DNA of 64,000 nucleotides from Shimia sp040225985 (GCF_040225985.1 NZ_JBBPEU010000011.1:67870-131869), one strand, 5' to 3'. Numbered from the stretch's first letter, positions 17,277-25,999 are shown. Program-made: numbers and translations. The notes: generated by a model not told the origin, from the sequence alone.

Positions 17277-18721
17277 CAGTCGGGATCCCCCGCCGCGATA
17301 TAGGCCGTTTTGACCGTGGTATAGAATTCGGCTGCCGCCTTGCCCTGTTCGCGCGGCCCGTAGGAGCTGTCACCGCGCCCACCGAAAGGCACGTGGTAAT
17401 CCGTACCTGCCGTCGGCAGGTTGACCGTGACAACACCCGTGCGCGCGTTGCGTCGGAAATGGGTTGCCCGCGAAAGGGACCGGGTCACGATACCCGAGGT
17501 CAGGCCGAAATTGGTATCATTCACCACGGCCAACGCCTCGTCATAGCCCTCAACCTTGATGACACTGGTCAATGGCGCAAACATTTCCTCGCGGTTGATG
17601 CGCATCGCGTTATGCGTGTTCAGAAATACGCCGGGAGACATGTAAAACCCGTCATGCGGCATCTCGAGACGCGCGCCGCCACAGGCCAGTTCGGCCCCTT
17701 CCGACAGGCCCAGCGCGACATAAGCAAGGTTCTCATCAAGCTGCTGCTGGCTGACGACAGGCCCCATCTGGGTGCCTTCTTCAAGGGCGTGTCCGACCTT
17801 GAGCGCATCAGTCCCCGCAACAAGTTTCTCGACAAAGGCGTCATGCACCGCCGCATGCACAACAAGACGCGAGGACGCCGTACATTTCTGCCCCGTACCG
17901 CCGAACGCGCCCCCAAGGGCCAGCGATACTGCGAGATCAAGATCGGCATCGTCCATTACCGCCAATGCGTTCTTAGACCCCATTTCCATCTGCACCTTGG
18001 TCAGGTTCTGGATCGCGGCTGCGGCAATACCCTTGCCCACGGGCACGGACCCCGTAAAGGAAATCGCATCCACCTTGGCGCTTTCGACAAGGCGCTGGCC
18101 GATGCCGCCGCCCGCGCCCATGACCAGACTGAACAAACCCTTGGGAATATCCTGACGGCTGATGATCTCGGTCAGGGCGACGGCCGAGGCCGGTGTTGCA
18201 TTGGCCGGTTTCCAGACCACAGCATTGCCATAGCACAGGGCCGGTGCGATCTTCCACGATGCGGTCGCCGTGGGAAAGTTCCAGGGGCTGATGATCGCCA
18301 CGGTGCCCACGGGTTCGCGGCGCACATCGACCTCGATCCCCGGACGGACCGAGTCCGCGTTTTCCCCGATCTGGCGCAGACATTCTGCTGCGTAATAGGT
18401 GAAGAACTGGCCAGCACGGTACACTTCGCCCTTGCCTTCAGCCAGAGGTTTGCCTTCTTCGCGCGACAGAAGCGTGCCCAGCTCTTCGGCGCGGGCCATC
18501 AGCTCACGACCGATCGCATCCAGCACCGCCTGCTTGCGCTCCAGCCCGTACGCTGCCCATTCCTGCTGGGCCACGCGGGCCCGATCCAGCGTGATCTCCA
18601 ACTGATCGGGGCTCGCCTGTGTATAAAGGCCGATCAAGTCGCTTATGTCAGACGGGTTGCGGTTTTCAATTTCGGTTTCACCGGCCAGCCAATCGCCGGC
18701 AATCAGGTTTTTGTGGATCAC
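17276..18721 (-). CDS. Aldehyde dehydrogenase, possibly 2-oxoglutarate semialdehyde type
   Basis: A 481-residue NAD(P)-dependent aldehyde dehydrogenase. Motifs are SPWNFPTA, the cofactor loop FTGSVPVGKG, the general base in QMEMGSKN (a variant of ELGGK) and the nucleophile in GGTGQKCTASSR. The GQKCTASSR form and EMGSKN variant recall 2-oxoglutarate semialdehyde dehydrogenases of sugar-acid and hydroxyproline catabolism, but this is suggestive only. It starts with GTG and has GGAG 6 bases upstream. It leads the operon that runs to the Ldh-family gene and is divergent from LysR. Confidence 0.87.
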   Translation of the reverse strand: MIHKNLIAGDWLAGETEIENRNPSDISDLIGLYTQASPDQLEITLDRARVAQQEWAAYGLERKQAVLDAIGRELMARAEELGTLLSREEGKPLAEGKGEVYRAGQFFTYYAAECLRQIGENADSVRPGIEVDVRREPVGTVAIISPWNFPTATASWKIAPALCYGNAVVWKPANATPASAVALTEIISRQDIPKGLFSLVMGAGGGIGQRLVESAKVDAISFTGSVPVGKGIAAAAIQNLTKVQMEMGSKNALAVMDDADLDLAVSLALGGAFGGTGQKCTASSRLVVHAAVHDAFVEKLVAGTDALKVGHALEEGTQMGPVVSQQQLDENLAYVALGLSEGAELACGGARLEMPHDGFYMSPGVFLNTHNAMRINREEMFAPLTSVIKVEGYDEALAVVNDTNFGLTSGIVTRSLSRATHFRRNARTGVVTVNLPTAGTDYHVPFGGRGDSSYGPREQGKAAAEFYTTVKTAYIAAGDPD

Positions 18722-18804
18722 AGGATTCTCCGGGGTCAGAGTCAGTTCACCACAGGATGGACACCCCCCCTAACATCAGTCAAACTCAAACTTCTTAATC
18801 AAAC

Positions 18805-18819
18805 TTCAGGAATTCTGAA
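18805..18819. promoter_or_regulatory. Palindrome with LysR T-N11-A pattern
   Basis: TTCAG-GAATT-CTGAA has perfect 5-base arms and fits the LysR consensus T-N11-A. It lies in the roughly 100-bp gap between the aldehyde dehydrogenase operon and the LysR gene, immediately before the LysR start. It is a plausible recognition site for that regulator; function is inferred. Confidence 0.5.
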
Positions 18820-18821
18820 AC

Positions 18822-19706
18822 GTGGCGATAAAACTCGAGATGTTGCGTTGTTTTTGCGAGGTGGCGAAGGCCGGCAACCTGTCGGACGCAGCCACGGCGC
18901 TAGTGCGCACGCAATCGGCGGTTTCGATGACGCTTAAACAATTGGAACAGGATTTCGGGCAGCCGCTTTTCGAAGGGGAACGCAAAAACCGACTGACCCC
19001 GCTGGGGGAACAGGTGCTCGCGCTTGGGACCAAACAGATCAAGCAGTTTGATACGACCATCCAGACCCTGCGCGACGCGGCCAAGGCACCGCACGGTGTA
19101 TTGCGCATGGCCGCCGTGCCATCTGTTGCGGCGCTAGTTTATCCCCATGTCGCGGATTTCCTCAACGCACTCGCCCCCGAAATCCGCCTTGAACTGCGCG
19201 ACATGGACACAGAACAGGTGAAAGAGGCGCTGGAACAGGGCTGGGCCGATATCGGGATCGCATCGCGTCACCTCGACATAAGCGAGGCCAGCGCAACACT
19301 GTTGTTCGAAGACAGGTTCGGTCTGGTGTGCGCCGAGACGCACGCCTTCGCGAACCGCGCTGGCGCGATCTCGCTCGCCGATCTGGACCCGGGTAAATTC
19401 CTGCGCAATGCCCTGTGCGACCGGATCGAAACGCCGTCGTTTCGCAACCGCCTGAACGATATGCCCCTGCTTCTGCACAACACCCATTCCTTGCTGGCCA
19501 TGGTTCATTCGGGCCGATGGGTCACCATTCTGCCAAGGTCGGTGATGACCTTTGCTCCTGCGGGGCTGCGGTTCTTGCAGGTCCAGGACCTTCCGGATGC
19601 GCGGCAGGTCTATCTTTTTTCCAGACGCCACCTGCAACTGGGAGATATCCAGGACCAGATTTGCGCCCGTATCCGCGCGCAGGATTGGGCAGAAGACACC
19701 GACTAG
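18822..19706 (+). CDS. LysR family transcriptional regulator
   Basis: A 294-residue LysR regulator. The N-terminal helix-turn-helix (residues about 1-62) includes MLRCFCEVAKAGNLSDAATALVRTQSAVSMTLKQLEQDFGQPLF. The remainder is the periplasmic-binding-protein-like effector domain. The start is either GTG 18822 or the ATG at 18840; neither has a strong ribosome site. It is divergent from the aldehyde dehydrogenase to Ldh operon and so its likely regulator. Its end overlaps the convergent TetR stop codon by 4 bases. Confidence 0.9.
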   Translation: MAIKLEMLRCFCEVAKAGNLSDAATALVRTQSAVSMTLKQLEQDFGQPLFEGERKNRLTPLGEQVLALGTKQIKQFDTTIQTLRDAAKAPHGVLRMAAVPSVAALVYPHVADFLNALAPEIRLELRDMDTEQVKEALEQGWADIGIASRHLDISEASATLLFEDRFGLVCAETHAFANRAGAISLADLDPGKFLRNALCDRIETPSFRNRLNDMPLLLHNTHSLLAMVHSGRWVTILPRSVMTFAPAGLRFLQVQDLPDARQVYLFSRRHLQLGDIQDQICARIRAQDWAEDTD

Positions 19707-20356
19707 GCCCGGTTGCGCGCCGCGATTCCGGCCAGAACCAAAGGTAGAAATTCGGACAACAGCGAAGGTGCATTTCCCTGCCCGGGATCAAGCCCCAGCT
19801 GGGTCAATTCGCCTTCGTGCAAGGCGATGATCATCCGGCACAGCCTGTCCAGTTGGGCCTTGTCCGATGCGAATCCCGGATCTAGCGACACAAGGATTTC
19901 TGCCAAGCGGGCCTTGCTGCCTGCGCGCGACTCCAAAAGCCGCGCGCGCGCCGCGTCGTTGCGCAGGGCATGCACGATGAATTCTTTGTTCAGGATATCC
20001 CAGCGCAACTCATCAGGGTCCGGGTCCCGCAGATGCAGGGCGACAGTGCCCCACGGATCGTCTGCGGATTTGACCAAATCCGCGATTTTCCCCAAACGGT
20101 CATAGAGCCGGTTAATGCGCTGATCGTACAACGCAAAGAACAGCGCCTCTTTGTCTTCGAAATTCGAATAGAATGCCCCCCGCGAAAACCCGGCCCGGGC
20201 GCAGATGAAGTCGATCGAACTGCCCGCAAACCCCTTGATCGAAAACGCCTCCATCGCGCCCGCGATCAGGCGGGCGCGGACCTCGGTCCGTTTCGGGCGG
20301 CGCTGGCGCGCGGGGGGCGCATCTGTATCGCTGACGTGGCGTAGGTCTTGACTCAT
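19703..20356 (-). CDS. TetR family transcriptional regulator
   Basis: A 217-residue TetR repressor. The DNA-binding domain is at residues about 22-70 (RARLIAGAMEAFSIKGFAGSSIDFICARAGFSRGAFYSNFEDKEALFFALYD) and is followed by a divergent ligand domain. A proline/arginine-rich leader (about 20 residues) precedes it. It is divergent from the FAD-dependent dehydrogenase, with an inverted repeat in the shared promoter, so autoregulation and control of that gene are likely. The ligand is unknown. Confidence 0.9.
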   Translation of the reverse strand: MSQDLRHVSDTDAPPARQRRPKRTEVRARLIAGAMEAFSIKGFAGSSIDFICARAGFSRGAFYSNFEDKEALFFALYDQRINRLYDRLGKIADLVKSADDPWGTVALHLRDPDPDELRWDILNKEFIVHALRNDAARARLLESRAGSKARLAEILVSLDPGFASDKAQLDRLCRMIIALHEGELTQLGLDPGQGNAPSLLSEFLPLVLAGIAARNRA

Positions 20357-20376
20357 GGTGGGCCTCGTTCAAATCT

Positions 20377-20394
20377 CGATACAGTATTGTATCG
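20377..20394. promoter_or_regulatory. Inverted repeat, probable TetR operator
   Basis: CGATAC-AGTATT-GTATCG has perfect 6-base arms around a near-symmetric centre. It is located between the divergent TetR start (20356) and the FAD dehydrogenase start (20435). Arm length and spacing suit a TetR dimer. Operator function is inferred. Confidence 0.65.
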
Positions 20395-20434
20395 AATACA
20401 CGGACGCAGTGAAACCTGCGATTGGGAGGACAAC

Positions 20435-22105
20435 ATGGGCAATCAAACAGACGTCATCGTTGTGGGCGGTGGCCTCGCAGGTCTTGTCGCGGCAACCGAA
20501 GCCGCCGACGCAGGCATGAAAGTCGTGATCCTGGAACAGGAAAGCGAGACCAATCTCGGAGGACAGGCGTTCTGGTCTCTGGGAGGATTGTTCATGGTCG
20601 ACACACCCGAACAGCGCAGGTTCGGCATCAAGGATAGCTACGACCTTGCCCTCGCGGACTGGTTCGGCGCAGCGGGTTTTGACCGGGACGAAGACCATTG
20701 GCCGCAAAAATGGGCGCGGGCCTTTGTTGAATTCGCCACCACTGAAAAACGCGACTGGCTGCGCGGGATGGGACACCGGATTTTCCCCGTGGTGGGCTGG
20801 GCCGAACGGGGCGGCATTGATGCCTCCTCGCATGGCAATTCGGTGCCGCGGTTTCATATCACATGGGGCACTGGCCCCGGCATCGTGGAGGTCTTTGAAA
20901 CCCGCGCTCGGGCGATGGCCGCCGAGGGCAAGATCACCTTCAAGTTCCGCCATCAGGTGGACGACCTGATCGTCGAAGGCGGTGCCTGCGTCGGCGTTAA
21001 GGGGTCGGTGCTGGCCCCGGATTCGGCGGATCGCGGCAAACCCACCAACCGCGATATGACCGGCGATTTCGAACTTCGCGCACCCGCCGTAATTATCTGT
21101 TCGGGCGGGATCGGTGGCAATCTGGATCTGGTACGGCAAAGCTGGCCCACGCGACTGGGCAAGCCCCCAGAAACCATGATCAAGGGCGTGCCCGCCCATG
21201 TCGACGGGCGCATGATCGGGATCACCGAAAGTGCCGGCGCCAACACGATCAACAAGGACCGGATGTGGCACTATGTCGAAGGCGTGCGCAACTGGGATCC
21301 GATCTGGCCGGACCACGCCATTCGCATTCTGCCGGGTCCGTCCTCGATGTGGTTCGACGCCACAGGCAAACGCATGGCCGCCCCCAACTATCCTGGGTAT
21401 GACAGCCTCGGGTCGCTCGAGGCGATCATGAAAACCGGATATGATTACACGTGGTTCATCACCACGCAGAGCATCATTAAAAAGGAATTTGCCCTGTCCG
21501 GATCGGAACAGAACCCCGACCTGACAGGCCGCGACTGGAAAATGGTGGCAGGCCGCGCTTTTGGCCCCAAGGCCACCGGGCCGGTCGAGGCGTTCAAGGA
21601 ACACGGCGAGGATTTTGTGGTCGCCGACACCCTGCCCGAACTTGTGCACAAGATGAACGGTGTGACCGGCAGCGACCTGTTGCAGGTAGACGACATCCTG
21701 CGCCAGATCGAAGACCGCGACCGCCAGGTGGACAACAAGTTCACCAAGGATCAACAGATCATGGGGATCCGGACCTTCCGCAACTATCTGGGTGACAAAC
21801 TGATCCGCACGGCGAAACCGCACAAGATCCTTGATCCGAAACACGGGCCCCTGATCGGGGTGAAACTGAATATCCTGACGCGCAAGACGTTGGGCGGGCT
21901 GGAAACCGATCTTGGCGGGCGTTGCTTCCGGCAGGCAGTGGGGCGCGGTGCCGAGATCATGCCGGGGCTCTATGCTGCGGGCGAGGTGTCAGGGTTCGGC
22001 GGCGGCGGTTACCACGGCTATCGCGCCCTGGAAGGTACTTTCCTTGGGGGGTGCATTTTCTCGGGGCGTCAGGCCGGGCGGGCGGCAGCCTTGGACGTCA
22101 GGTAA
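20435..22105 (+). CDS. FAD-binding dehydrogenase (KstD / fumarate reductase flavoprotein superfamily)
   Basis: A 556-residue flavoprotein. The N-terminal dinucleotide fold reads VIVVGGGLAGLVAATEAADAGMKVVILEQE, and the C-terminal FAD-closing motif is GLYAAGEVSGFGGGGYHGYRALEGTFLGGCIFSG. The family is annotated as FAD-binding dehydrogenase and resembles 3-ketosteroid delta-1-dehydrogenases and fumarate reductase flavoproteins; the substrate here cannot be read from sequence. I use ATG 20435 with GGGAGG 6 bases upstream; a longer frame from 20348 would overlap the TetR start and operator. Confidence 0.85.
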   Translation: MGNQTDVIVVGGGLAGLVAATEAADAGMKVVILEQESETNLGGQAFWSLGGLFMVDTPEQRRFGIKDSYDLALADWFGAAGFDRDEDHWPQKWARAFVEFATTEKRDWLRGMGHRIFPVVGWAERGGIDASSHGNSVPRFHITWGTGPGIVEVFETRARAMAAEGKITFKFRHQVDDLIVEGGACVGVKGSVLAPDSADRGKPTNRDMTGDFELRAPAVIICSGGIGGNLDLVRQSWPTRLGKPPETMIKGVPAHVDGRMIGITESAGANTINKDRMWHYVEGVRNWDPIWPDHAIRILPGPSSMWFDATGKRMAAPNYPGYDSLGSLEAIMKTGYDYTWFITTQSIIKKEFALSGSEQNPDLTGRDWKMVAGRAFGPKATGPVEAFKEHGEDFVVADTLPELVHKMNGVTGSDLLQVDDILRQIEDRDRQVDNKFTKDQQIMGIRTFRNYLGDKLIRTAKPHKILDPKHGPLIGVKLNILTRKTLGGLETDLGGRCFRQAVGRGAEIMPGLYAAGEVSGFGGGGYHGYRALEGTFLGGCIFSGRQAGRAAALDVR

Positions 22106-22118
22106 TCCGAACGAAGTA

Positions 22119-22139
22119 TGGCGCGCGATCAGCGCGCCA
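22119..22139. terminator. Bidirectional hairpin between convergent genes
   Basis: TGGCGCGC and GCGCGCCA form a perfect 8-bp GC-rich stem with a GATCA loop. It lies at the junction of the convergent FAD dehydrogenase and DUF2478 genes, covering the last codons and stop of the latter. No T-run follows on either strand. Confidence 0.5.
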
Positions 22140-22623
22140 CCCACGCAAGCAAATCGTCCATGTCGGGCACGATCTCTTCGGCGGCATCGTCACAGAACAG
22201 GCGCAGCGCCTCGAGGTTCAGCTTGTTCGCGCCGACCAGAACCGGAATATCCTTTTCAAGCGCCATCGCGATCGCCGAGCGAAACCCCCGCCCGTCTGCC
22301 TCGTGTTTGCCGAACTTGTTGACGATCAGAAGGTCTGCGCCATGTTCCAACGCCCGCTCGGTCATCGATACCGCTGTTTCCAAGGCTTCAGGGTCCAGAC
22401 GGCAGCCCCGCGATCCGGCCCCGAGGGATTGCGAAATCCGGATTGTGGGCCCTTGGGGCAGAACCATCACGTCCATATCACAGTGATGGTCATTTTCGCG
22501 TTCCGTGTCGACCTGCACCGTCCCGCACAAGCGCAGGCCACGGTCTGCAAGTGTCTTGGCCAATGCGCTTAGCACGAGGTTGGTTTCCCCGCGCCCCGGC
22601 GCGAGCGTGTAGGCGATCTTCAT
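22129..22623 (-). CDS. DUF2478 family protein, possible molybdenum-related NTPase-like protein
   Basis: A 164-residue protein beginning MKIAYTLAPGRGETNLVLSALAKTLADRGLRLCGTVQ, the N-terminal pattern of DUF2478. It has P-loop-NTPase-like topology but a degenerate Walker A (APGRGETN) and the strand DLLIVNKFGKHEADGRGFR, in which Asp/Asn-Lys replace a Walker B. Members often lie near molybdenum uptake or molybdoenzyme genes, which fits the adjacent nap operon (NapA needs Mo-bis-MGD). I use the ATG at 22623; the longer frame adds an unlikely 26-residue leader. Confidence 0.7.
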   Translation of the reverse strand: MKIAYTLAPGRGETNLVLSALAKTLADRGLRLCGTVQVDTERENDHHCDMDVMVLPQGPTIRISQSLGAGSRGCRLDPEALETAVSMTERALEHGADLLIVNKFGKHEADGRGFRSAIAMALEKDIPVLVGANKLNLEALRLFCDDAAEEIVPDMDDLLAWVAR

Positions 22624-22689
22624 GATAGCAGTCCTTTTGTGACGGGGGCCGCGCAGGTCGGGTTCGCGTTCTGGTACCCCTTCAAGAAT

Positions 22690-22716
22690 CGGGCCGCCCA
22701 AAAGTGCGACGGCCCG
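22690..22716 (-). terminator. Hairpin after the nap operon
   Basis: CGGGCCG and CGGCCCG form a perfect 7-bp stem with a 13-base loop in the gap between the 85-aa membrane protein and the DUF2478 gene. On the minus strand it is followed by ATTCTTG, only mildly T-rich, so it may be a partial terminator for nap transcription. Confidence 0.45.
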
Positions 22717-22747
22717 GCTTTCTGTTTTGCGACTTGGGAATATCCCG

Positions 22748-23005
22748 TCAGGCCATAGTGCCCTTGATGCGGATCCCGCAACCGATCATGCCAGCCAGAA
22801 CACCCACCGCGACCGCGACAGACAGTTCCAGCATATCGACATAGGCCATCTGAAACTTGGCGAAGATCATCGTTTCGATCACCCCGACTAGCCCCCCGAG
22901 AATGGCTGCGACAAAGACGTTGCGGGTCATCATTCCCAGTGCCAGTCCCAAAATACCCGGCAGGCTAAGGATATTGCCAGCGATGGTGCCAAGAAGGTTC
23001 AGCAT
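22748..23005 (-). CDS. Small integral membrane protein at the 3' end of the nap operon
   Basis: An 85-residue, strongly hydrophobic protein with three predicted membrane helices (about residues 3-25, 30-50 and 58-80) and few charges. The second loop contains ETMIFAKFQMAYVDM. I recognise no family. It starts 4 bases after the napC stop, so it is surely co-transcribed with the nap genes. It could help assemble or stabilise the membrane-bound NapC/NapH quinol oxidation unit; this is a guess from position. Confidence 0.7.
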   Translation of the reverse strand: MLNLLGTIAGNILSLPGILGLALGMMTRNVFVAAILGGLVGVIETMIFAKFQMAYVDMLELSVAVAVGVLAGMIGCGIRIKGTMA

Positions 23006-23009
23006 TGGA

Positions 23010-23720
23010 TCAGCCTCCCGAGTTTTCGTTGGGGTTGAGATAGGTGCGGATGCCGTTCACGTTGATCATCGCGTCTTTCTGCGGGGTCGACATGTCCAGT
23101 TCCTCTACCACCCGCTTGTATTCCTGCAGATACCCTTCAGGCAGCTGGTGCGCGATACCCTGGTGACAGTCGATACAGGTCATGTTGGTGTCGATAGCGC
23201 GCTGGTGTTCCTTGGCTGCGCGGGTCTCTTGGATAGTAAAGTCCATGTATTCGAAGTTGTGGCAGTTCCGGCATTCACGGCTGTCGGACTGTTTCATCTT
23301 CTTCCAGGTCTGAGCGGCCATCGCCAGACGGTGATCTTCGTATTTCTCGGGGGTATCGATGGTGCCCATGAGTTCGTGATAGACGTCTTTCACCGCCATC
23401 ACCTTGGCCTTGACCTTATGGTTCCATTCCTTCGGTACGTGGCAGTCCGAACAGATCGCCCGCACGCCCGAATGGTTGTTATAGTGGATGGTCTCGCGGT
23501 ATTCGCCGAGATTGGTCTCCATCGTGTGACAACCGGTACAGAATTCCTCGGTGTTGGTGGCCTCCATCGACCAGTGGAACCCACCCCAGAACAGGATACC
23601 GGCCAGAAAACCGGCAATCAGGGTAAAGCCGACGCTGAGCACGGCCGAGGGAGTCCAGAACCAGTTCCAGATGCGGCGCAGAAAGCCCGGTCGCGGGTCC
23701 GGTGAGTTGGATTGTGTCAT
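23010..23720 (-). CDS. napC: Tetraheme c-type cytochrome NapC
   Basis: A 236-residue membrane-anchored NapC/NirT-family cytochrome. One N-terminal membrane helix (about residues 24-46) is followed by a periplasmic domain with four CxxCH sites: CTGCH, CSDCH, CRNCH and CIDCH. It takes electrons from quinol and passes them to NapB/NapA. The ATG giving MTQSNSPDP is chosen; a longer frame would run into the napB coding end. It is the last canonical nap gene. Confidence 0.95.
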   Translation of the reverse strand: MTQSNSPDPRPGFLRRIWNWFWTPSAVLSVGFTLIAGFLAGILFWGGFHWSMEATNTEEFCTGCHTMETNLGEYRETIHYNNHSGVRAICSDCHVPKEWNHKVKAKVMAVKDVYHELMGTIDTPEKYEDHRLAMAAQTWKKMKQSDSRECRNCHNFEYMDFTIQETRAAKEHQRAIDTNMTCIDCHQGIAHQLPEGYLQEYKRVVEELDMSTPQKDAMINVNGIRTYLNPNENSGG

Positions 23721-23752
23721 TGTTATATTCCTCGCACTGGGATCCGGCCGGA

Positions 23753-24193
23753 TCAGTTGCTGCCGCTCGACGCTTCGAACGCATTGTCTACCAAGGCGGG
23801 GGCATCGGCCTGGGGCACATGGCACTGGTTGCAGAACCAGCGGGTGCCGGCCACGCGGTCAAGCTGATTGCCTTCACGGTCCAGATAGTGGGTCATCGAG
23901 AGGGTCGGTGCACCGCGTTCGCCGGCAGTGGTCCAGTCATGGCAGCGCAGGCACTGGTTCGCGTTGAGGTCGATCTGGTACTGGTCGATCGAATGGGGAA
24001 TGAGCGGCGGTTGCTGGCGATAGTTTCTGGTGAACCGCTGCTTGTCCTGTTTGTAGACATCTTCGACCACGTTCTGGCTGTCGATATCAAAGCCGCGCAA
24101 GGTTTGAACCGTTGCCGATTGTGCAATCGCAAGACCAGCGACGGCGAACAATGCCGTTGCGGCGATGGCGCTGATAAGAGCTTGTTTCTTCAT
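23753..24193 (-). CDS. napB: Diheme cytochrome NapB, nitrate reductase small subunit
   Basis: A 146-residue precursor with a Sec signal peptide (MKKQALISAIAATALFAVAGLAIAQ) and two heme sites, CLRCH and CNQCH. It forms the periplasmic NapAB complex and carries electrons from NapC to NapA. The start is chosen at the MKK signal peptide. It lies between napH and napC, as in other FDAGHBC operons. Confidence 0.95.
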   Translation of the reverse strand: MKKQALISAIAATALFAVAGLAIAQSATVQTLRGFDIDSQNVVEDVYKQDKQRFTRNYRQQPPLIPHSIDQYQIDLNANQCLRCHDWTTAGERGAPTLSMTHYLDREGNQLDRVAGTRWFCNQCHVPQADAPALVDNAFEASSGSN

Positions 24194-24215
24194 GGTTTTA
24201 TACTCCGTTGCTTGC

Positions 24216-25139
24216 TCAGGCGGCTTTGCTGGCCCCGGATGCAGGTTGAGTTCTTTTGCGTTGCGCACGTCCCGGAACGGGCGTGTCGTCGAAACGGGTG
24301 GTGAATTTGAAAACGTCCATGGCGCAGACGTCGATGCAGCGACCGCAATTGGTGCAGTCGGGCGATAGGATCAAAGGTGTGTCCCCGTCCCCGCCGCGAA
24401 GCGCGGGCGAGATCACATGCATTTCAGGGCACACGGCGAAACAGTCCATGCAATCGTCACAGGCAGCGCGTTCCACGGCCGAGACACGCAGCACCGATTT
24501 GGCGCCAAGCAGGCCATAGAAGGTTCCGACCGGACACAGATGTCCGCACCAGCCCCGCCGAGAGACAAACACGTCGAACAGGAAGACCGCGACCACGAAA
24601 GCCCAGGCAAATCCCATCCCGAAAACCAGCCCGCGGTGCAACATGCTGATCGGATTGACGAATTCCCAGGCGATAGTGCCCGTCGCCGCAGATACGACGA
24701 GCACCATGCCGAGAACCCAATACTTGGTATTGTGTTTGGGTTGCCATCCCTTCTGCATGCCCAGCTTTTCGTGCACCCAATGCGCCCCGTCCGTCACCGG
24801 ATTGATCGGGCAGACCCAGCTGCAGTAGACGCGTCCACCGATCAGCGCATAAGCCACCCCGACGATTACGGCCCCGATCAGGGCGGTCATCTCGGGCCAG
24901 TGTCCGGCGACCATGCCTTGCACAGTGATGAACGGGTCGGTCAGCGGCAGAAAATTGAATGTCAGGGATCCCGAAAGGTTGCCCTTGACCCACCAGATGC
25001 CGAACCACGGCCCCAGCAGGAACAAGGTCAGGAAAAATATCTGGCTGAACCGGCGCAGCAGTAGGAACCGGTGCGCCCGCAGCCAGCCGAATTTCTCGAT
25101 CGCTTCCTGTCCGACGGGGTGCTTGGTCTTGGCGCTCAT
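24216..25139 (-). CDS. napH: Quinol dehydrogenase membrane component NapH
   Basis: A 307-residue membrane iron-sulfur protein. It has four or more membrane helices, the two cytoplasmic cysteine motifs CSWVCPINP and CGHLCPVG, and two C-terminal ferredoxin-type [4Fe-4S] motifs (CDDCMDCFAVCP and CTNCGRCIDVC). With NapG it forms a second quinol-oxidising branch to NapAB. Its start overlaps the napG stop. Confidence 0.95.
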   Translation of the reverse strand: MSAKTKHPVGQEAIEKFGWLRAHRFLLLRRFSQIFFLTLFLLGPWFGIWWVKGNLSGSLTFNFLPLTDPFITVQGMVAGHWPEMTALIGAVIVGVAYALIGGRVYCSWVCPINPVTDGAHWVHEKLGMQKGWQPKHNTKYWVLGMVLVVSAATGTIAWEFVNPISMLHRGLVFGMGFAWAFVVAVFLFDVFVSRRGWCGHLCPVGTFYGLLGAKSVLRVSAVERAACDDCMDCFAVCPEMHVISPALRGGDGDTPLILSPDCTNCGRCIDVCAMDVFKFTTRFDDTPVPGRAQRKRTQPASGASKAA

Positions 25140-25999
25140 CAGTTGGACCCTCCCGTACCGGGCAGGGAGAAGGAAGGTTTGAAACCGCCTTCCATATTCG
25201 GGTCGGGCAGCGCGTCGGGCGCATATCCGCCGGGCGCGACAAGGTTGTCAGTGCCGGGTCCGGGCAGGCGATCGGGCAGGTCGATCAGGTCATCGACCAG
25301 CGGATTGTTTTCTTCCCAGCCCAGCTTGTAGTGATCCGCGGCCTCGGCCATGGCGAGACGGCGCGGCAGAACCTTGATTGCCGCCTCGCCAGGCAGGACG
25401 CAGGATTTTTCACACTTGCCGCATCCGGTACAGGCATCGGAATGCACGACAGGCATGAAGATGGCATGGTGCCCGGACCGTTCATTGTGGCGCCGCTCAA
25501 GCGTGATCGCCTCGTCAATGACAGGGCAGACGCGGTAGCAGACGTCACAGCGCAGGCCCAGCGCGTTCAGACACTTTTCCTCGTCGATCAGCACAGCAAG
25601 GCCCATATCGGCATCGTCGATATTGGTCAGGGTCTTGTCGAGCGCGCCCGTCGGGCAGGCCACGACACAGGGGATGTCCTCGCACATTTCGCAAGGCACA
25701 TCGCGGGCCGTGAAATAAGGGGTGCCGGTGGCCGGCCCGTCGTAGCCCAGCTCGGCCAGTTTCAGCGTGTCATAGGGACAATCCCGCACGCAAAGGCCGC
25801 AGCGGATACAGGCCGCTAGGAAGTCATTCTCCTCCAATGCCCCTGGCGGACGGATGGCCTGCGCCGGCAGCGCCTGCGCATCCGTAATGAAATGGGACAG
25901 CGCCATGCCCGCCACCGCACAGCCCGTGGCACCGCGCGCAGCATCCTGAAGGAAGCGGCGTCGATCCATAGACTTGGGTCTGCTCTTGGCGGCGGACAT
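25139..25999 (-). CDS. napG: Ferredoxin-type protein NapG
   Basis: A 286-residue periplasmic ferredoxin with a Tat signal (DRRRFLQDAARG) and four [4Fe-4S] cysteine clusters: CIRCGLCVRDCP, CEMCEDIPCVVACP, CDVCYRVCP and CTGCGKCEKSC. It partners NapH in electron transfer from quinol. It follows napA after a 61-bp gap and overlaps napH. Confidence 0.94.
   Translation of the reverse strand: MSAAKSRPKSMDRRRFLQDAARGATGCAVAGMALSHFITDAQALPAQAIRPPGALEENDFLAACIRCGLCVRDCPYDTLKLAELGYDGPATGTPYFTARDVPCEMCEDIPCVVACPTGALDKTLTNIDDADMGLAVLIDEEKCLNALGLRCDVCYRVCPVIDEAITLERRHNERSGHHAIFMPVVHSDACTGCGKCEKSCVLPGEAAIKVLPRRLAMAEAADHYKLGWEENNPLVDDLIDLPDRLPGPGTDNLVAPGGYAPDALPDPNMEGGFKPSFSLPGTGGSN

Noticed and set aside
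17393..18937. A 514-codon plus-strand frame opposite the aldehyde dehydrogenase
   Set aside because: It is antisense to a conserved enzyme and extends into the LysR gene in the wrong frame.
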